Source: DATLOJ01 sp035536315 (GTDB taxonomy: Bacteria; Actinomycetota; CADDZG01; JAHWKV01). From it: DNA of 31,310 bases. The notes below the pieces were generated by a model that saw only the letters and a program-made list of their open reading frames with translations, made no database searches and had not been told where the DNA came from. Shown here in pieces: positions 7,793 to 16,395 of this stretch. The translations under genes were made by a program, and so were the position numbers. Positions within the stretch are counted from its first letter, which is position 1. Each line of letters begins with the position of its first letter. The stretch is from the NCBI GenBank assembly GCA_035536315.1, contig DATLOJ010000100.1, forward strand, positions 1 to 31,310, read 5' to 3'.

Positions 7793-8203
7793 ATGAAGCG
7801 GAAAGTCGACGTAAGCGAGGACGAGTGGCGCGAAAAGCTTGATCCCGAGCGCTACAACATTCTTCGTAAGAAAAGTACAGAGCCCCCATTCACGGGCGCC
7901 TACGTCAACAACAAAGAGACCGGGATGTATCAATGCGGGGCATGCGGAGAGGATCTGTTCAGCTCTGAGACCAAGTACGACTCCGGGTCCGGCTGGCCCA
8001 GCTTCACCGAGCCAGCAGTGGCCGAAAACATCGAGCTAGCCGAGGACAAGAGTTTGTTCACGAAAAGGACGGAGGTCCTGTGTCGCTCCTGCGGCTCGCA
8101 CCTTGGGCACGTTTTCAACGACGGTCCCGGGCCGAATGGACTGCGCTACTGCATCAACTCCGCATCTCTGGACTTCGAGTCGGAGGACGCCAAGAGTTCC
8201 TAG
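7793..8203 (+). CDS. msrB: Peptide-methionine (R)-S-oxide reductase MsrB, 136 aa
   Basis: MsrB reduces the R-epimer of methionine sulfoxide in proteins, a repair function in the cytosol. Both structural zinc pairs are present (CGACGEDLF and CRSCGSHLGHVF), as are SGSGWPSF and the catalytic Cys in GLRYCINSASLDF. The length matches a single-domain MsrB. The ATG at 7793 is preferred over the adjacent GTG at 7790 and the upstream GTG-like frame start because MKRKVDVSEDEW begins like typical MsrB proteins, and a G-rich stretch (GGGGG) lies 5 nt upstream. It is divergent from the M3 operon. It converges on the nucleotidyltransferase gene, with stops overlapping in CTAG. Confidence 0.93.
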   Translation: MKRKVDVSEDEWREKLDPERYNILRKKSTEPPFTGAYVNNKETGMYQCGACGEDLFSSETKYDSGSGWPSFTEPAVAENIELAEDKSLFTKRTEVLCRSCGSHLGHVFNDGPGPNGLRYCINSASLDFESEDAKSS

Positions 8204-9132
8204 CTAACCTGCAGCTTCCCTGCGGGCGTGATCACGCAGTTGACGTAACTTCCCTCGGGCACCCAGGTGTGGTCCCAGACAACGCACGACTCGAGACGCG
8301 CGCCGCTGTCCACAACCGCGGCGTGTCCAACGACGCAGTTAACGAGCTCGGCGCCTTCTGTTTCAGCTGCTGCACCGACGTAAGCCTTCTGACTCAAAGT
8401 CACGGGCTCGTCCCCGGCCGCGGGAGGAACCGGTCCCAACTCCTTGGACAATGCGTCGAGGTTCGAGGAGAGATGAGACGCCGGCGTTCCGATGTCCTGC
8501 CAGTACCCCGTCCACTCGAGGGCGGCGACGTCTGAGGGGCGCTCGTTAAGGGGCTTGAATACGGACTCGAAGATTCCGCTTGCGCCGTCGGGAATCAAGT
8601 CCAGGAGCTCCTTATTGAAAACAGCCGTGCACCCATACGTCCAGCCGTCCTCGACATGCTCCCCGTGATCAACAAACCTCATTACGGATCCATCCCTAAT
8701 CACGAGGTCGGGCTCGTCGTTCTTACAAGGAACAGCCAGGACCGTAGCGACTGCTTCTTGTTGCCGGTGAAGCTCGACAAGTTCCTGCACCGGAGCGGAT
8801 GAGACAACATCTGCGTTTGTAACGACAAAGTCATCATCGAGATGTTTAGCCATTGCTTTTAGCGCACCCGCTGTCCCATAGGGCTCCGGTTGCTCGTTGA
8901 ACTGCAAGATTTGTACGTCCAACAACGTTTCGGCTTCTTTTAGATATGCACTCAGCAAGGGGGCGTGATGGTGCATGTTGACGCATACTGTGTGTATACC
9001 CGCTTCGGTAAAGGCCCTTAATCGCCAGGAGATTACGGGCCTGTCGAGGAGTGGAAATAGCGCTTTCGGTTTTGTTAATGAAAGCGGACGCAGTCTTGTG
9101 CCGGCGCCGGCGGCAAGCACGACACCGATCAA
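8200..9132 (-). CDS. Sugar-1-phosphate nucleotidyltransferase (NDP-sugar pyrophosphorylase family), 310 aa
   Basis: The N-terminal motif VVLAAGAGTRLRPLSLTKPK (residues about 4-23) binds the nucleoside triphosphate and phosphate in this family. Asp residues in VVTNADVVS and the WQDIGTP motif complete the typical nucleotidyltransferase core. The C-terminal part is a short hexapeptide-like beta-helix (AELVNCVVGHAAVVDSGA). The family makes NDP-activated sugars for cell wall, glycan or trehalose pathways. Mannose-1-phosphate guanylyl- and glucose-1-phosphate thymidylyl/uridylyltransferase cannot be told apart here. The start is TTG at 9132, placed just before the core strand. There is no clear ribosome binding site and no better in-frame start. 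Confidence 0.82.
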   Translation of the reverse strand: MIGVVLAAGAGTRLRPLSLTKPKALFPLLDRPVISWRLRAFTEAGIHTVCVNMHHHAPLLSAYLKEAETLLDVQILQFNEQPEPYGTAGALKAMAKHLDDDFVVTNADVVSSAPVQELVELHRQQEAVATVLAVPCKNDEPDLVIRDGSVMRFVDHGEHVEDGWTYGCTAVFNKELLDLIPDGASGIFESVFKPLNERPSDVAALEWTGYWQDIGTPASHLSSNLDALSKELGPVPPAAGDEPVTLSQKAYVGAAAETEGAELVNCVVGHAAVVDSGARLESCVVWDHTWVPEGSYVNCVITPAGKLQVS

Positions 9133-9197
9133 AGCGGCATGGCGTTGGATAGAGGATTCATCCGATTTCGTACGATATCGTCACGTTCTTCGATCAG

Positions 9198-9218
9198 TTT
9201 CCGAACATCATTCGGAAA
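9198..9218. other. Perfect 8-bp stem-loop upstream of the M23 peptidase gene
   Basis: TTTCCGAA (9198-9205) pairs with TTCGGAAA (9211-9218) around a 5-nt loop, about 30 bp before the probable start at 9247. A 10-bp palindrome, ACGATATCGT, lies at 9172-9181. I checked for c-di-AMP riboswitch landmarks, since those RNAs often precede wall hydrolases, and did not see them. Could be an operator or leader hairpin. Confidence 0.3.
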
Positions 9219-9246
9219 TTTGTGCCTACACAGCTAGGAGCCAAAA

Positions 9247-10449
9247 ATAAACAGAAACGTTAAGCGCGGTGGTGTTTGGCTGCTTTGCGCGCTCGCGCTT
9301 CTCATGGTGATTGCATCGCTCCCTGCAGGCGCCCAGGAGGTTCCTACTCCGGTTCCAACCAACCTCGTGCCGCCCACCTCATCCCCGTCTCCGTCTGAAG
9401 AGCCCCAGGAGCCCCCGCCGAGGGAGGAGGCCCCGCCTCAGGATTCCCCGCAGGGCCAGCCCGCGCCGAGTGGCGGCACTCCCTTCCCAGCACCTGCTGC
9501 CGGGACGGCCGATGCATTTCCCCTTGCCATACCGAACATCCCCCGTTCCGCTTCAATGACGACGGGAAGGCTCATTCAAATACTGGCTCCGCTCGCAGAA
9601 CGCGGGATGCCCCTGGAGGAGGCGCTTGTTATGGCTAGCGCTCCATTTCCGGTCGCGGGGCAGGCAGTGTTCTCACACGACTTTGGATTTCCGCGATACA
9701 CGCCGTTTCCGCACCTTCACGAAGGTACCGACATCTTCGCCGCACCCGGAACTCCGATCGTCGCGTCGGCCCCCGGTGTCGTCGCGGGGTTTGGCGTTAC
9801 TGGGATCGGGGGCCTGTCGGTTTGGCTTTCAGGTGACGATTCGCATGGGTACTACTACACCCACCTCATCGGCTTTGCCCCTGGATTGCAACAAGGCCAG
9901 CGCGTCGATGTCGGAACCGTAATCGGATACGTGGGGAACACCGGGAACGCCATCTCGACCCCTGCTCACCTGCACTTCGAGATTCATCCGCCCATCGTCG
10001 ACCGTAAAGGGAGAATCCTTGCGGGCGGCGCACAGTCTCTTCCGAACGGACTTGCTTACACCAGCACGCCTCCTGCCGACCCAAAGCCTTATCTGGACGC
10101 ATGGCTGCGGCAGGCGGAGCAAAGGGCTCAAGCTTTGGTCATAGAGCTCGTCCAGCGTTACGCCGTGGTATCTCGGCAGGTTCACTTTTCGAGAAAGGTG
10201 GACGACATCTTCCCGGCCCCCGCTGCCGATAATCAGTCCGGTGAGTTGGTGTGGCTTGCTCTAATGCAGCCCGAGCTTGCGGCGCTCGGTATCAGCAAGG
10301 AGAGCTTGAGCGAACGTCCCTCTGGACTTGCGACTACCGATTACGGACGCCGGAAAGAGGCAGTCAAGATTGCAGTGCAGAACTACTACGTTCGTCTCGC
10401 CACCTTTACGCGATCAGGCTCATTCGGGCTTGCAGTGCCAGCTCAGTAA
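9247..10449 (+). CDS. Secreted M23 (LytM) family peptidase, apparent AUA start, about 400 aa
   Basis: This is a predicted murein endopeptidase-type protein. A Pro-rich linker (about 35-90) is followed by a LytM domain with HLHEGTD (His158, Asp162) and AHLHFEIH (His241, His243), the expected zinc ligands. The first ATG in frame (9304) would leave only part of a signal peptide. The frame is open back to a TAG at 9235-9237, and it encodes a complete signal peptide (basic NRNVKRGG, hydrophobic core WLLCALALLMVIASL, cleavage near AGA/QE). AGGAG at 9236-9240 is spaced 6 nt from an ATA codon at 9247, and no ATG, GTG or TTG lies between the ribosome binding site and the signal core. I therefore propose AUA initiation. 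A base error in the assembly is the alternative. Confidence 0.82.
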   Translation: MNRNVKRGGVWLLCALALLMVIASLPAGAQEVPTPVPTNLVPPTSSPSPSEEPQEPPPREEAPPQDSPQGQPAPSGGTPFPAPAAGTADAFPLAIPNIPRSASMTTGRLIQILAPLAERGMPLEEALVMASAPFPVAGQAVFSHDFGFPRYTPFPHLHEGTDIFAAPGTPIVASAPGVVAGFGVTGIGGLSVWLSGDDSHGYYYTHLIGFAPGLQQGQRVDVGTVIGYVGNTGNAISTPAHLHFEIHPPIVDRKGRILAGGAQSLPNGLAYTSTPPADPKPYLDAWLRQAEQRAQALVIELVQRYAVVSRQVHFSRKVDDIFPAPAADNQSGELVWLALMQPELAALGISKESLSERPSGLATTDYGRRKEAVKIAVQNYYVRLATFTRSGSFGLAVPAQ

Positions 10450-10453
10450 CTTT

Positions 10454-10879
10454 CTAGCCGAGCGCGCTCTTAATCTTCTCGCCGATATCGCTTAAGGCCG
10501 CGCCGTCTGCCGGGGTGGGCGTGCCCGGGGGCCGGAGTCCATCGTTTTCCCAGCGCGGGACCAGATGCATGTGGAAGTGATCTACGCTCTGCCAGGCTGC
10601 TCTGCCGTTCGCCTGAAATAGATTGAGCCCATCGGGCTCGAGTGCTTTCTTGAGGGCCGGCGCAATCTTGTGGACCGCGCGCATCACAGCCTCCGCCCCC
10701 TCCAGCGACAGTTCGAAAATCGTGACGGCGTGCTCCTTGGGAACCACGAGACAGTGGCCCTTGCCCCAGGGAAATATGTCCATGAACGAAACCACGAGGT
10801 CGTCCGAGTAAATGGTGGTGCTCGGCGCGTCGCCGTTGATGATGTCGCAGAAGATGCAGTCCGCGGGCTCCTGGCTCAT
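10454..10879 (-). CDS. HIT-family nucleotide hydrolase/transferase, 141 aa
   Basis: The histidine triad HFHMHLVP (residues about 100-107) is the family signature for hydrolysis of nucleoside phosphoramidates or dinucleoside polyphosphates. An N-terminal CIFCDI zinc pair and the GHCLVVPKEH segment are typical of Hint/Fhit-like proteins. The ATG at 10879 overlaps the yajQ stop by 4 bp (ATGA), implying translational coupling. It converges on the M23 gene, leaving only 4 bp between the stops. The exact substrate is not predictable. Confidence 0.9.
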   Translation of the reverse strand: MSQEPADCIFCDIINGDAPSTTIYSDDLVVSFMDIFPWGKGHCLVVPKEHAVTIFELSLEGAEAVMRAVHKIAPALKKALEPDGLNLFQANGRAAWQSVDHFHMHLVPRWENDGLRPPGTPTPADGAALSDIGEKIKSALG

Positions 10880-11364
10880 CTGTAGTTAGTGAACTGCAGG
10901 GGGATGCCGAAGTCCTCTTCCTTAAGAGCATGCATGACTTTCTGAAGATCGTCCTTTGACTTCGACATGACCCTTACCTGATCTCCCTGCACCTGACTCT
11001 GAGCCTTCGTTCCCAGGGTTTTGATGAACTTGTTGAGGGCCCGGGCCTTTTCGTCGGTTATCCCGTGAACGAGGTCGATGGTGGCCCGGTAAGTGTTGCT
11101 CGCCGCCGGCTCGATTTTGCCGACGGACAAGGCTTTGAGGGATACACCTCTTCGGACCATCTTTTCCTTGAGCACATCGATTGCAGCTTCAATCCGGCCC
11201 TCACTGTTGCTGCGAACCTCGATCGTTTGCCCTTCGTGTTTGATTTCGGTGCCGGTGTTCTTGAAATCGAATCGCTGAGTGATCTCTTTGCGGGTCTGAT
11301 CGAGGGCATTGGTGAGCTCGGCAGTGTCGATCTCGCTTACAACGTCGAATGAGAATTGAGCCAA
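10876..11364 (-). CDS. yajQ: YajQ/DUF520-family nucleotide-binding protein, 162 aa
   Basis: The start FSFDVVSEID, the RFDFKNTG motif and the C-terminal DDLQKVMHALKEEDFGIPLQFTNYR are characteristic of the YajQ family, with two ferredoxin-like folds and the usual length of about 163 aa. Family members bind nucleotides, and a Xanthomonas homologue binds cyclic di-GMP (family knowledge). The start is TTG at 11364 with AAGGA about 7 nt upstream. It is first in a two-gene unit with the HIT protein. Confidence 0.93.
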   Translation of the reverse strand: MAQFSFDVVSEIDTAELTNALDQTRKEITQRFDFKNTGTEIKHEGQTIEVRSNSEGRIEAAIDVLKEKMVRRGVSLKALSVGKIEPAASNTYRATIDLVHGITDEKARALNKFIKTLGTKAQSQVQGDQVRVMSKSKDDLQKVMHALKEEDFGIPLQFTNYR

Positions 11365-11465
11365 TGGAGTGTCCTTTTTTAGGGCCGCTCATCTCCAAAA
11401 GCTGGGGAGGAGGCAGGCGGCTGTTAAATTGGAATGAGCGGCGACATCTTAGAACTTGAGCGCCG

Positions 11466-11546
11466 GGTGGGGTACCTAAGTGGCCAAAGGGAGCCGGCTG
11501 TAAACCGGTTGCGCAAGCTTCGGAGGTTCGAATCCTTCCCCCACCA
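11466..11546 (+). tRNA. tRNA-Tyr (GTA)
   Basis: A class II tRNA of 81 nt. The acceptor stem GGTGGGG (11466-11472) pairs with CCCCACC (11539-11545). The anticodon stem GCCGG/CCGGT encloses CTGTAAA with anticodon GTA at 11500-11502. A variable arm follows, and the T-arm GGAGG-TTCGAAT-CCTTC ends at 11538. The discriminator is A at 11546. The 3' CCA is not encoded. Confidence 0.96.
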
Positions 11547-11743
11547 CGTCAGCGAACGCCTATTAGAACCGCGCTCCGGCCAGCCAATCTCCGCGTTTCA
11601 GAAATTGACGCACTCCTGCTAGAGACGTCGATCCGGAACTTCAGCTATTCCGACCCCGACGACTAAGCCATCTGGCTCAGGTTCGCAACCCGGCCCGCAC
11701 CCATGATCGAGACCGACATAAGTCTTATTCAGGAGGTCTCGCC

Positions 11744-14700
11744 ATGGGAAAGACCACGAGGATCGGCCACGACGACGAGGTAAAGTCCCTGATCACGCCG
11801 GTCGAATTGGGTGATGGGGTGCCACAGAAGAAGCAAGAGACCGTAGCCCTGCCGGTCGGCACGGTGACGCTGCTGCTGGCCGACGCGGAGGGGTCGACTC
11901 GCCTCTGGGAGTCAGATCCAGAGTCCGTCGCTCCAGCCACCCGCAGCCACGACCGCATCGTCGATGAGGCGATCGGGCGAAACGCGGGCGTCAAGCCGAA
12001 GGACCAGGGCGAGGGCGACAGCTTCCTCGCCGCCTTCAGCCGGCCTTCTGATGCACTCGCAGCCGCGCTCGAGATCCAGCAGACGCTCATCGCAGAAGGA
12101 TCTCCAATCCGCCTGCGGATGGCGCTTCATACCGGGGAGGTCCAGCTTCGGAATGAGTCCAACTACATCGGGGTGGCCATAAACCGCACGGCTCGCATCC
12201 GTGCGGCCGGGCACGGGGCACAGATCCTTCTGTCTCAGGTCACCCACGATCTGGTTGCCGATCGTCTTCCTATGGGAGTCACCTTCAAAGACCTCGGTGT
12301 CCATCGGCTCAAAGACCTTTCGCGGCCCGAACGCATCTTTCAAGTTCTCCATCCCGACCTCCCCCATGAGTTTCCCCTGCTCCGTTCGCTCGACTACCTT
12401 CCCAACAACCTTCCGGTCCAGAGAACCTCGTTCATCGGACGAACCAGGGAGCTGGAGGAACTGCAGTCGCTGCTCGATGCGACCAGGCTCCTGACGCTTT
12501 CCGGCTCAGGTGGGGCCGGCAAGTCGCGCATCGCACTGCAGCTGGGAGCGGAGGTTCTCGACCGGTTCGAGGAGGGAGTTTGGTTCGTCGCTCTGGCTCC
12601 GGTTCAGGACGAAGAGGGTGTGGCCAAACAGACCGCAACGGCGCTGGGCCTCGCCGAAACCCAGACCGGGCTGCTGCCCAAATTCATCGGTTCTAAGAAG
12701 ATGCTGGTGATCCTGGACAACGCCGAGCATGTCCTGGACGCCACGGGAAACCTCTCGGCAACCCTCCTCGACTCATGCCCGGAGTTGCGAATTGTGGTCA
12801 CGAGCCGGGCGCCCTTGGCGATCGAAGGGGAAACGACCTACCGGGTACCCTCTCTGACCCTCCCAGAAGAGGACTCACGGGTTCCGATCGAATCGCTCTC
12901 CGAATACGAAGCGGTCCAGCTTTTCATGGACAGAGCGGCGAAGGCGCGGCCGAACTTCAAGCTCGACGCTCAAAACGCCGAGATGGTCGCCAAGATCTGC
13001 CGGAGGCTCGGCGGGATCCCGTTGGCGCTGGAGCTCGCGGCGGCGCGAATTCGGGTCTTGTCGCCCCATCAGATCCTGGAAGGTCTGGCTGACCGTTTCC
13101 GGCTGCTCACCGGAAGCACTCGCGCGGTGATGCCTCGCCAGCAGACGCTCCGAGCCTCGGTCGATTGGAGCCACGACCTCCTCGACGAAACTGAGAGAGG
13201 AGTCTTGCGTCGTCTTGCCGTCTTCTCCGCTCCGTTCGATCTCGATGCAGCCGAGGTGGTTGCGTCATCGGAAGCACTACCGGGCCTCCAGGTGCTCGAC
13301 GTCCTCACGCAGCTCGTGGACAAGTCGCTCGTCGTCGCCGGCGAGGGAGAGACGACCACGCGCTACTCGATGCTCGAAACCATCAGGGAGTATGCGACGG
13401 AGCGCCTCGACGACTCCGGCGAGAAGCGGGAGGTCCTCGAGCGGCACCGCGACCACTACCTGCGATGGATCCAGGCGACGGACGACTTCCTCTATTCCGA
13501 GTGGACCGACCCGGACGTCGATCTGGCGGAGACCCTTCATGTCTCGCAGTGGCAGAACGCCGAGTCCGCCCTCGAGTGGACCCTGGACACCGGTGACGGC
13601 GCCACCCCGTTCCGGTTCCTGGCATCGGGGTTGTGGGGTGCCCACATGGGGGCCGGCCGGGATTGGCAGCGGCACTTCGAACGTGCCGACGAGATCGCTC
13701 CGGAGCCCTCGGTGGACAAGGCCCGAGCCTACGGGCAGGCAGGGATGCTGAGTTTCCTGTACCCCGATTGGAGCGCTTGGGCCTCCCACGCCTTCGTGGG
13801 TCTGGAGATGCTGAGATCGTTCCCGGAAGTGGAGAGCGGCAAGTACCTTCCCTCTGCTCTGTCCTGGGCTGGGGCTGTCGCCGTCTATTCCGATCGAGCG
13901 AAGGCGCGGGCGCTCTTGGAGGAAGGCGTCGAAGCCTCCGACAGATACGGCGATACCTACTGGCGCGCCGATAACGAGGTGACACTGGGGTTCCTCAGAG
14001 TGATGCAGGGCGAGGTCGACGAGGGACTCGCAGATCTGCGTTCCTCCGTTGACGCGGGGCGCCGCATCAAGAACATGCACCTGTTGAGCTATGCGCTCTT
14101 CTCGACCGGGCTCAACTACTACCTGCTCGGCCGGACCGAGGAAGCGCTTCCCTATTACGAGGAAGCGATCCCATCGATGAGGCGGTACCGCCCAGAGAAG
14201 GTGTGGCTGCAGTGGGCTCTGGATCACATCAGTGGCATCCTCATCGAGCTCGACCGGGCGGGTGAAGCGCGGGCTTATCTCGAAGAGGCCATCGAGGTGT
14301 CGCGAGACTACGATCTCGAAGGGGGGAACTACTGGCATGTCCTGCTGAGCCTCGCCCGCGTGGAGGAGCTGGAAGGTTCGATCGATCAGTCCAGGACTCG
14401 GTACTCGCAGGTGGCGGAAGCAAACAAAGCCGACCCTTGGACCCACTCACCGGCGCTTTCGCAGCTCGGCCACCTCGAATCGCGGCAGGGCGAGACCGAA
14501 AGAGCTGAAGACCTCTTCAAGCAGGCGCTGACGGAGGCCAGAGAGATCGAGCCGCGAATGACCCTGACTGGAAGGGTCCACCCCCAGCCGATCCTTGTTC
14601 CCGTTCTTGGCTTCGTAGATCTTGCGCTCTCGACCAACCCCGCCCGAGCCGCCCGCCTCCTGGGATTCTCTGAATCCTGGATCGAGAAGCACGAGATCGT

Positions 14701-15553
14701 GCTCCCTCGTCAACGGCAACGGCTCAACGAGAAACGGTTGGAAACTCTGAAGGACACGTTGGGTGCGCACCGGCTCGAGGCTGAACTCCAAGGGGGCAGC
14801 GCCTTGGCCATGGAAGACGCGGTCTCCTACGCCCTCAGTGAGGATGCTTCACCTGTAAGCCGTGCCCTTCTCGAATCGGATCACATAGAGGAGTTGCTCC
14901 GCAGCGAACCTGGAATCGATGAACCCGTCTCGGATGAGGTGATCGAGGCTCTGACCACGACGGAGCTTTCCGTTCCTCACGCGATCTTGACGGTGGCGCG
15001 GGCGATAAACCTCGTGGCTGACGATCCAGCCGCGGCGGAGCTGCTCATGCACTCAGTCCTGGATACGATCGTCTCTCTCGATGCCCCGGCTCTGTCGGCC
15101 GTCTCCCTCCGTCTACTGGCAGACGTCGCATCGAGGCAAGAGAGCTACGAAGAGTCGGCGCGACTCTTGGGCGCGGCACAAGCTCTCCGGGAATCACCCG
15201 AGGGTGAGCCGGCATCATGGATTGAAGTCGCGCGTGATGGACTGGGAACGGAAGCATTCGAGTCGGCCCGCGAGGAAGGCAAGCGCATGTCCGCCAGAGA
15301 GGCCGCCGAATACGCCTCGAGAGGTCGCGGCAAACGGAGTCGCCCATCTGCCGGGTGGCAAAGCCTTACGCGAACCGAAGCCCGCGTCGCCGAACTTGTC
15401 GCAGAGGGGCTCACGAATCCGCAGATAGCGGAACGATTGTTCGTGTCGAAGCGGACGGTGCAGACGCACCTCTACAACATCTTCACCAAGCTGGACCTGA
15501 AGAACAGGACCGAGTTGGCAACAGAATTAGTCAAAAGGAGATCCAAAGCTTAG
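11744..15553 (+). CDS. Adenylate-cyclase-domain / AAA-type ATPase / TPR / LuxR regulator, 1269 aa
   Basis: Domains in order: a class III nucleotide cyclase domain (about 38-200) keeping both metal Asp positions (LLADAEGSTRLWE and GEGDSFLAAF) and the Asn/Arg pair in AINRTARI; an NB-ARC-like ATPase with Walker A SGSGGAGKS (about 253-261) and Walker B MLVILDNAEHVLD; about 600 residues of TPR-like helices; and a LuxR/GerE helix-turn-helix (about 1207-1265, TNPQIAERLFVSKRTVQTHL). This is the STAND-type architecture of large signal-responsive transcription factors. The start at 11744 has AGGAGG 7 nt upstream. The substrate-selecting positions of the cyclase are not clear enough to call ATP or GTP. 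No partner gene is visible and the target genes are unknown. Confidence 0.9.
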   Translation: MGKTTRIGHDDEVKSLITPVELGDGVPQKKQETVALPVGTVTLLLADAEGSTRLWESDPESVAPATRSHDRIVDEAIGRNAGVKPKDQGEGDSFLAAFSRPSDALAAALEIQQTLIAEGSPIRLRMALHTGEVQLRNESNYIGVAINRTARIRAAGHGAQILLSQVTHDLVADRLPMGVTFKDLGVHRLKDLSRPERIFQVLHPDLPHEFPLLRSLDYLPNNLPVQRTSFIGRTRELEELQSLLDATRLLTLSGSGGAGKSRIALQLGAEVLDRFEEGVWFVALAPVQDEEGVAKQTATALGLAETQTGLLPKFIGSKKMLVILDNAEHVLDATGNLSATLLDSCPELRIVVTSRAPLAIEGETTYRVPSLTLPEEDSRVPIESLSEYEAVQLFMDRAAKARPNFKLDAQNAEMVAKICRRLGGIPLALELAAARIRVLSPHQILEGLADRFRLLTGSTRAVMPRQQTLRASVDWSHDLLDETERGVLRRLAVFSAPFDLDAAEVVASSEALPGLQVLDVLTQLVDKSLVVAGEGETTTRYSMLETIREYATERLDDSGEKREVLERHRDHYLRWIQATDDFLYSEWTDPDVDLAETLHVSQWQNAESALEWTLDTGDGATPFRFLASGLWGAHMGAGRDWQRHFERADEIAPEPSVDKARAYGQAGMLSFLYPDWSAWASHAFVGLEMLRSFPEVESGKYLPSALSWAGAVAVYSDRAKARALLEEGVEASDRYGDTYWRADNEVTLGFLRVMQGEVDEGLADLRSSVDAGRRIKNMHLLSYALFSTGLNYYLLGRTEEALPYYEEAIPSMRRYRPEKVWLQWALDHISGILIELDRAGEARAYLEEAIEVSRDYDLEGGNYWHVLLSLARVEELEGSIDQSRTRYSQVAEANKADPWTHSPALSQLGHLESRQGETERAEDLFKQALTEAREIEPRMTLTGRVHPQPILVPVLGFVDLALSTNPARAARLLGFSESWIEKHEIVLPRQRQRLNEKRLETLKDTLGAHRLEAELQGGSALAMEDAVSYALSEDASPVSRALLESDHIEELLRSEPGIDEPVSDEVIEALTTTELSVPHAILTVARAINLVADDPAAAELLMHSVLDTIVSLDAPALSAVSLRLLADVASRQESYEESARLLGAAQALRESPEGEPASWIEVARDGLGTEAFESAREEGKRMSAREAAEYASRGRGKRSRPSAGWQSLTRTEARVAELVAEGLTNPQIAERLFVSKRTVQTHLYNIFTKLDLKNRTELATELVKRRSKA

Positions 15554-15761
15554 GGGGGTGAAGCGCACGTGACCGCCGCGCCAGCGTCCAGGTACCCGGG
15601 CGCGACCGGAGGGACGGAATTCCGGTGAGGCCTAGGATTGTGAGGTTCGTGGGTTCACTCTGTCGCCAGTATCGTTTCCAGCAGGTGAAAGCGCTCTGCT
15701 AGTGACCGCTCACCTCTACCGAGATAGCCTCTTGCTCGAAACCGGACGAGAGAAGAGCGCA

Positions 15762-16292
15762 GTGCAAGAAGTCAGACGTTTGACGCCCGCGGCGTTCGAG
15801 CATTACTACACTCTCCGAGGCGCCGGTCTCGTCGAAGCGCCCGCTGCATTCACGACGGACGCGTCGGCCTGGCTGGGCGCGGACAGGGTAAAGGTTGAGC
15901 GTCACCTCGAGGCCAGCCGTGATGACCCGAGCAGGCCCATCTTTGGTGCGTGGAGTGACGGCGAGCTCGTCGGTCTCATTGGACTCAGCCGTGAGCCCCG
16001 CGAATCTGTTTCGCACAAGGCGAGCCTGTGGGGCCTCTACGTATCTCCGAATCATCGGAGACAAGGCCTCGGGCGCAGCTTGTTGGCAGAGGCCATATCT
16101 GCGGCGCGAGATCTCCCAGGGTTGCGGCAACTACGCGCAGTGGTCCCGACGGCTTGCGACGCTGCAATCGGCCTCTTCAAGAGCTTGGGCTTTGAAGAGT
16201 TCGGGCTGGAGCGTGATGCCCGTTGGGTGAACGGCAGGTTCCATGACCAGCTCTATCTCTGGCTTCTCTTCCGTAATGCTGAAGATTCGTGA
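15762..16292 (+). CDS. GNAT-family N-acetyltransferase, 176 aa
   Basis: The acetyl-CoA binding motif A is LWGLYVSPNHRRQGLGRSLL (RRQGLG is the pyrophosphate-binding turn), followed by a motif B helix with AAIGLFKSLGFEEFG. The frame is open to GTG at 15702. I chose the GTG at 15762 because it gives the typical GNAT beginning (QEVRRLTPAAFEHYYTLR) and has AGAAGAG a few bases upstream; the longer form would add 20 residues. The acetyl acceptor cannot be predicted. A second GNAT gene follows on the same strand after an attC-like dyad. Confidence 0.82.
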   Translation: MQEVRRLTPAAFEHYYTLRGAGLVEAPAAFTTDASAWLGADRVKVERHLEASRDDPSRPIFGAWSDGELVGLIGLSREPRESVSHKASLWGLYVSPNHRRQGLGRSLLAEAISAARDLPGLRQLRAVVPTACDAAIGLFKSLGFEEFGLERDARWVNGRFHDQLYLWLLFRNAEDS

Positions 16293-16338
16293 ACCAGATG
16301 ACGATGCTGTTATCACGCACGTCGGCGAGCTCCAGACT

Positions 16339-16395
16339 AGTTAACAATCGGATAGAGCCGACCGTAAACGGCTGCCGCCCCCGGGACCGTTAGAC
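16339..16395 (+). other. attC-like dyad between two GNAT genes (tentative)
   Basis: A GTTRRRY-type box, GTTAGAC (16389-16395), lies 57 bp from the left end of an imperfect complementary box, AGTTAAC (16339-16345; one mismatch to RYYYAAC). Between them, AGCCG (16356-16360) pairs with CGGCT (16369-16373), and the outer flanks are partly complementary. Size and layout resemble a short integron attC. The second GNAT gene starts 11 bp after the box, as in cassettes. No integrase and no second site are visible. Confidence 0.25.

Noticed and set aside
7674..7889. N-terminal extension of the M3 peptidase frame into msrB
   Set aside because: The extension is Arg/Ser-rich with no family similarity, overlaps the divergent msrB gene, and a ribosome binding site precedes the TTG at 7673.
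9133..9246. c-di-AMP (ydaO-type) riboswitch upstream of the M23 peptidase
   Set aside because: Such riboswitches often precede wall hydrolases, but the conserved core sequences are not present. Only a simple 8-bp hairpin and a short palindrome are seen.
11434..11622. 62-codon ORF across tRNA-Tyr
   Set aside because: It reads straight through a complete tRNA gene and has no ribosome binding site.
13277..14446. 389-codon open frame antisense to the LuxR regulator
   Set aside because: A long high-GC antisense frame opposite a well-supported TPR region. No start signal and no recognisable motif.
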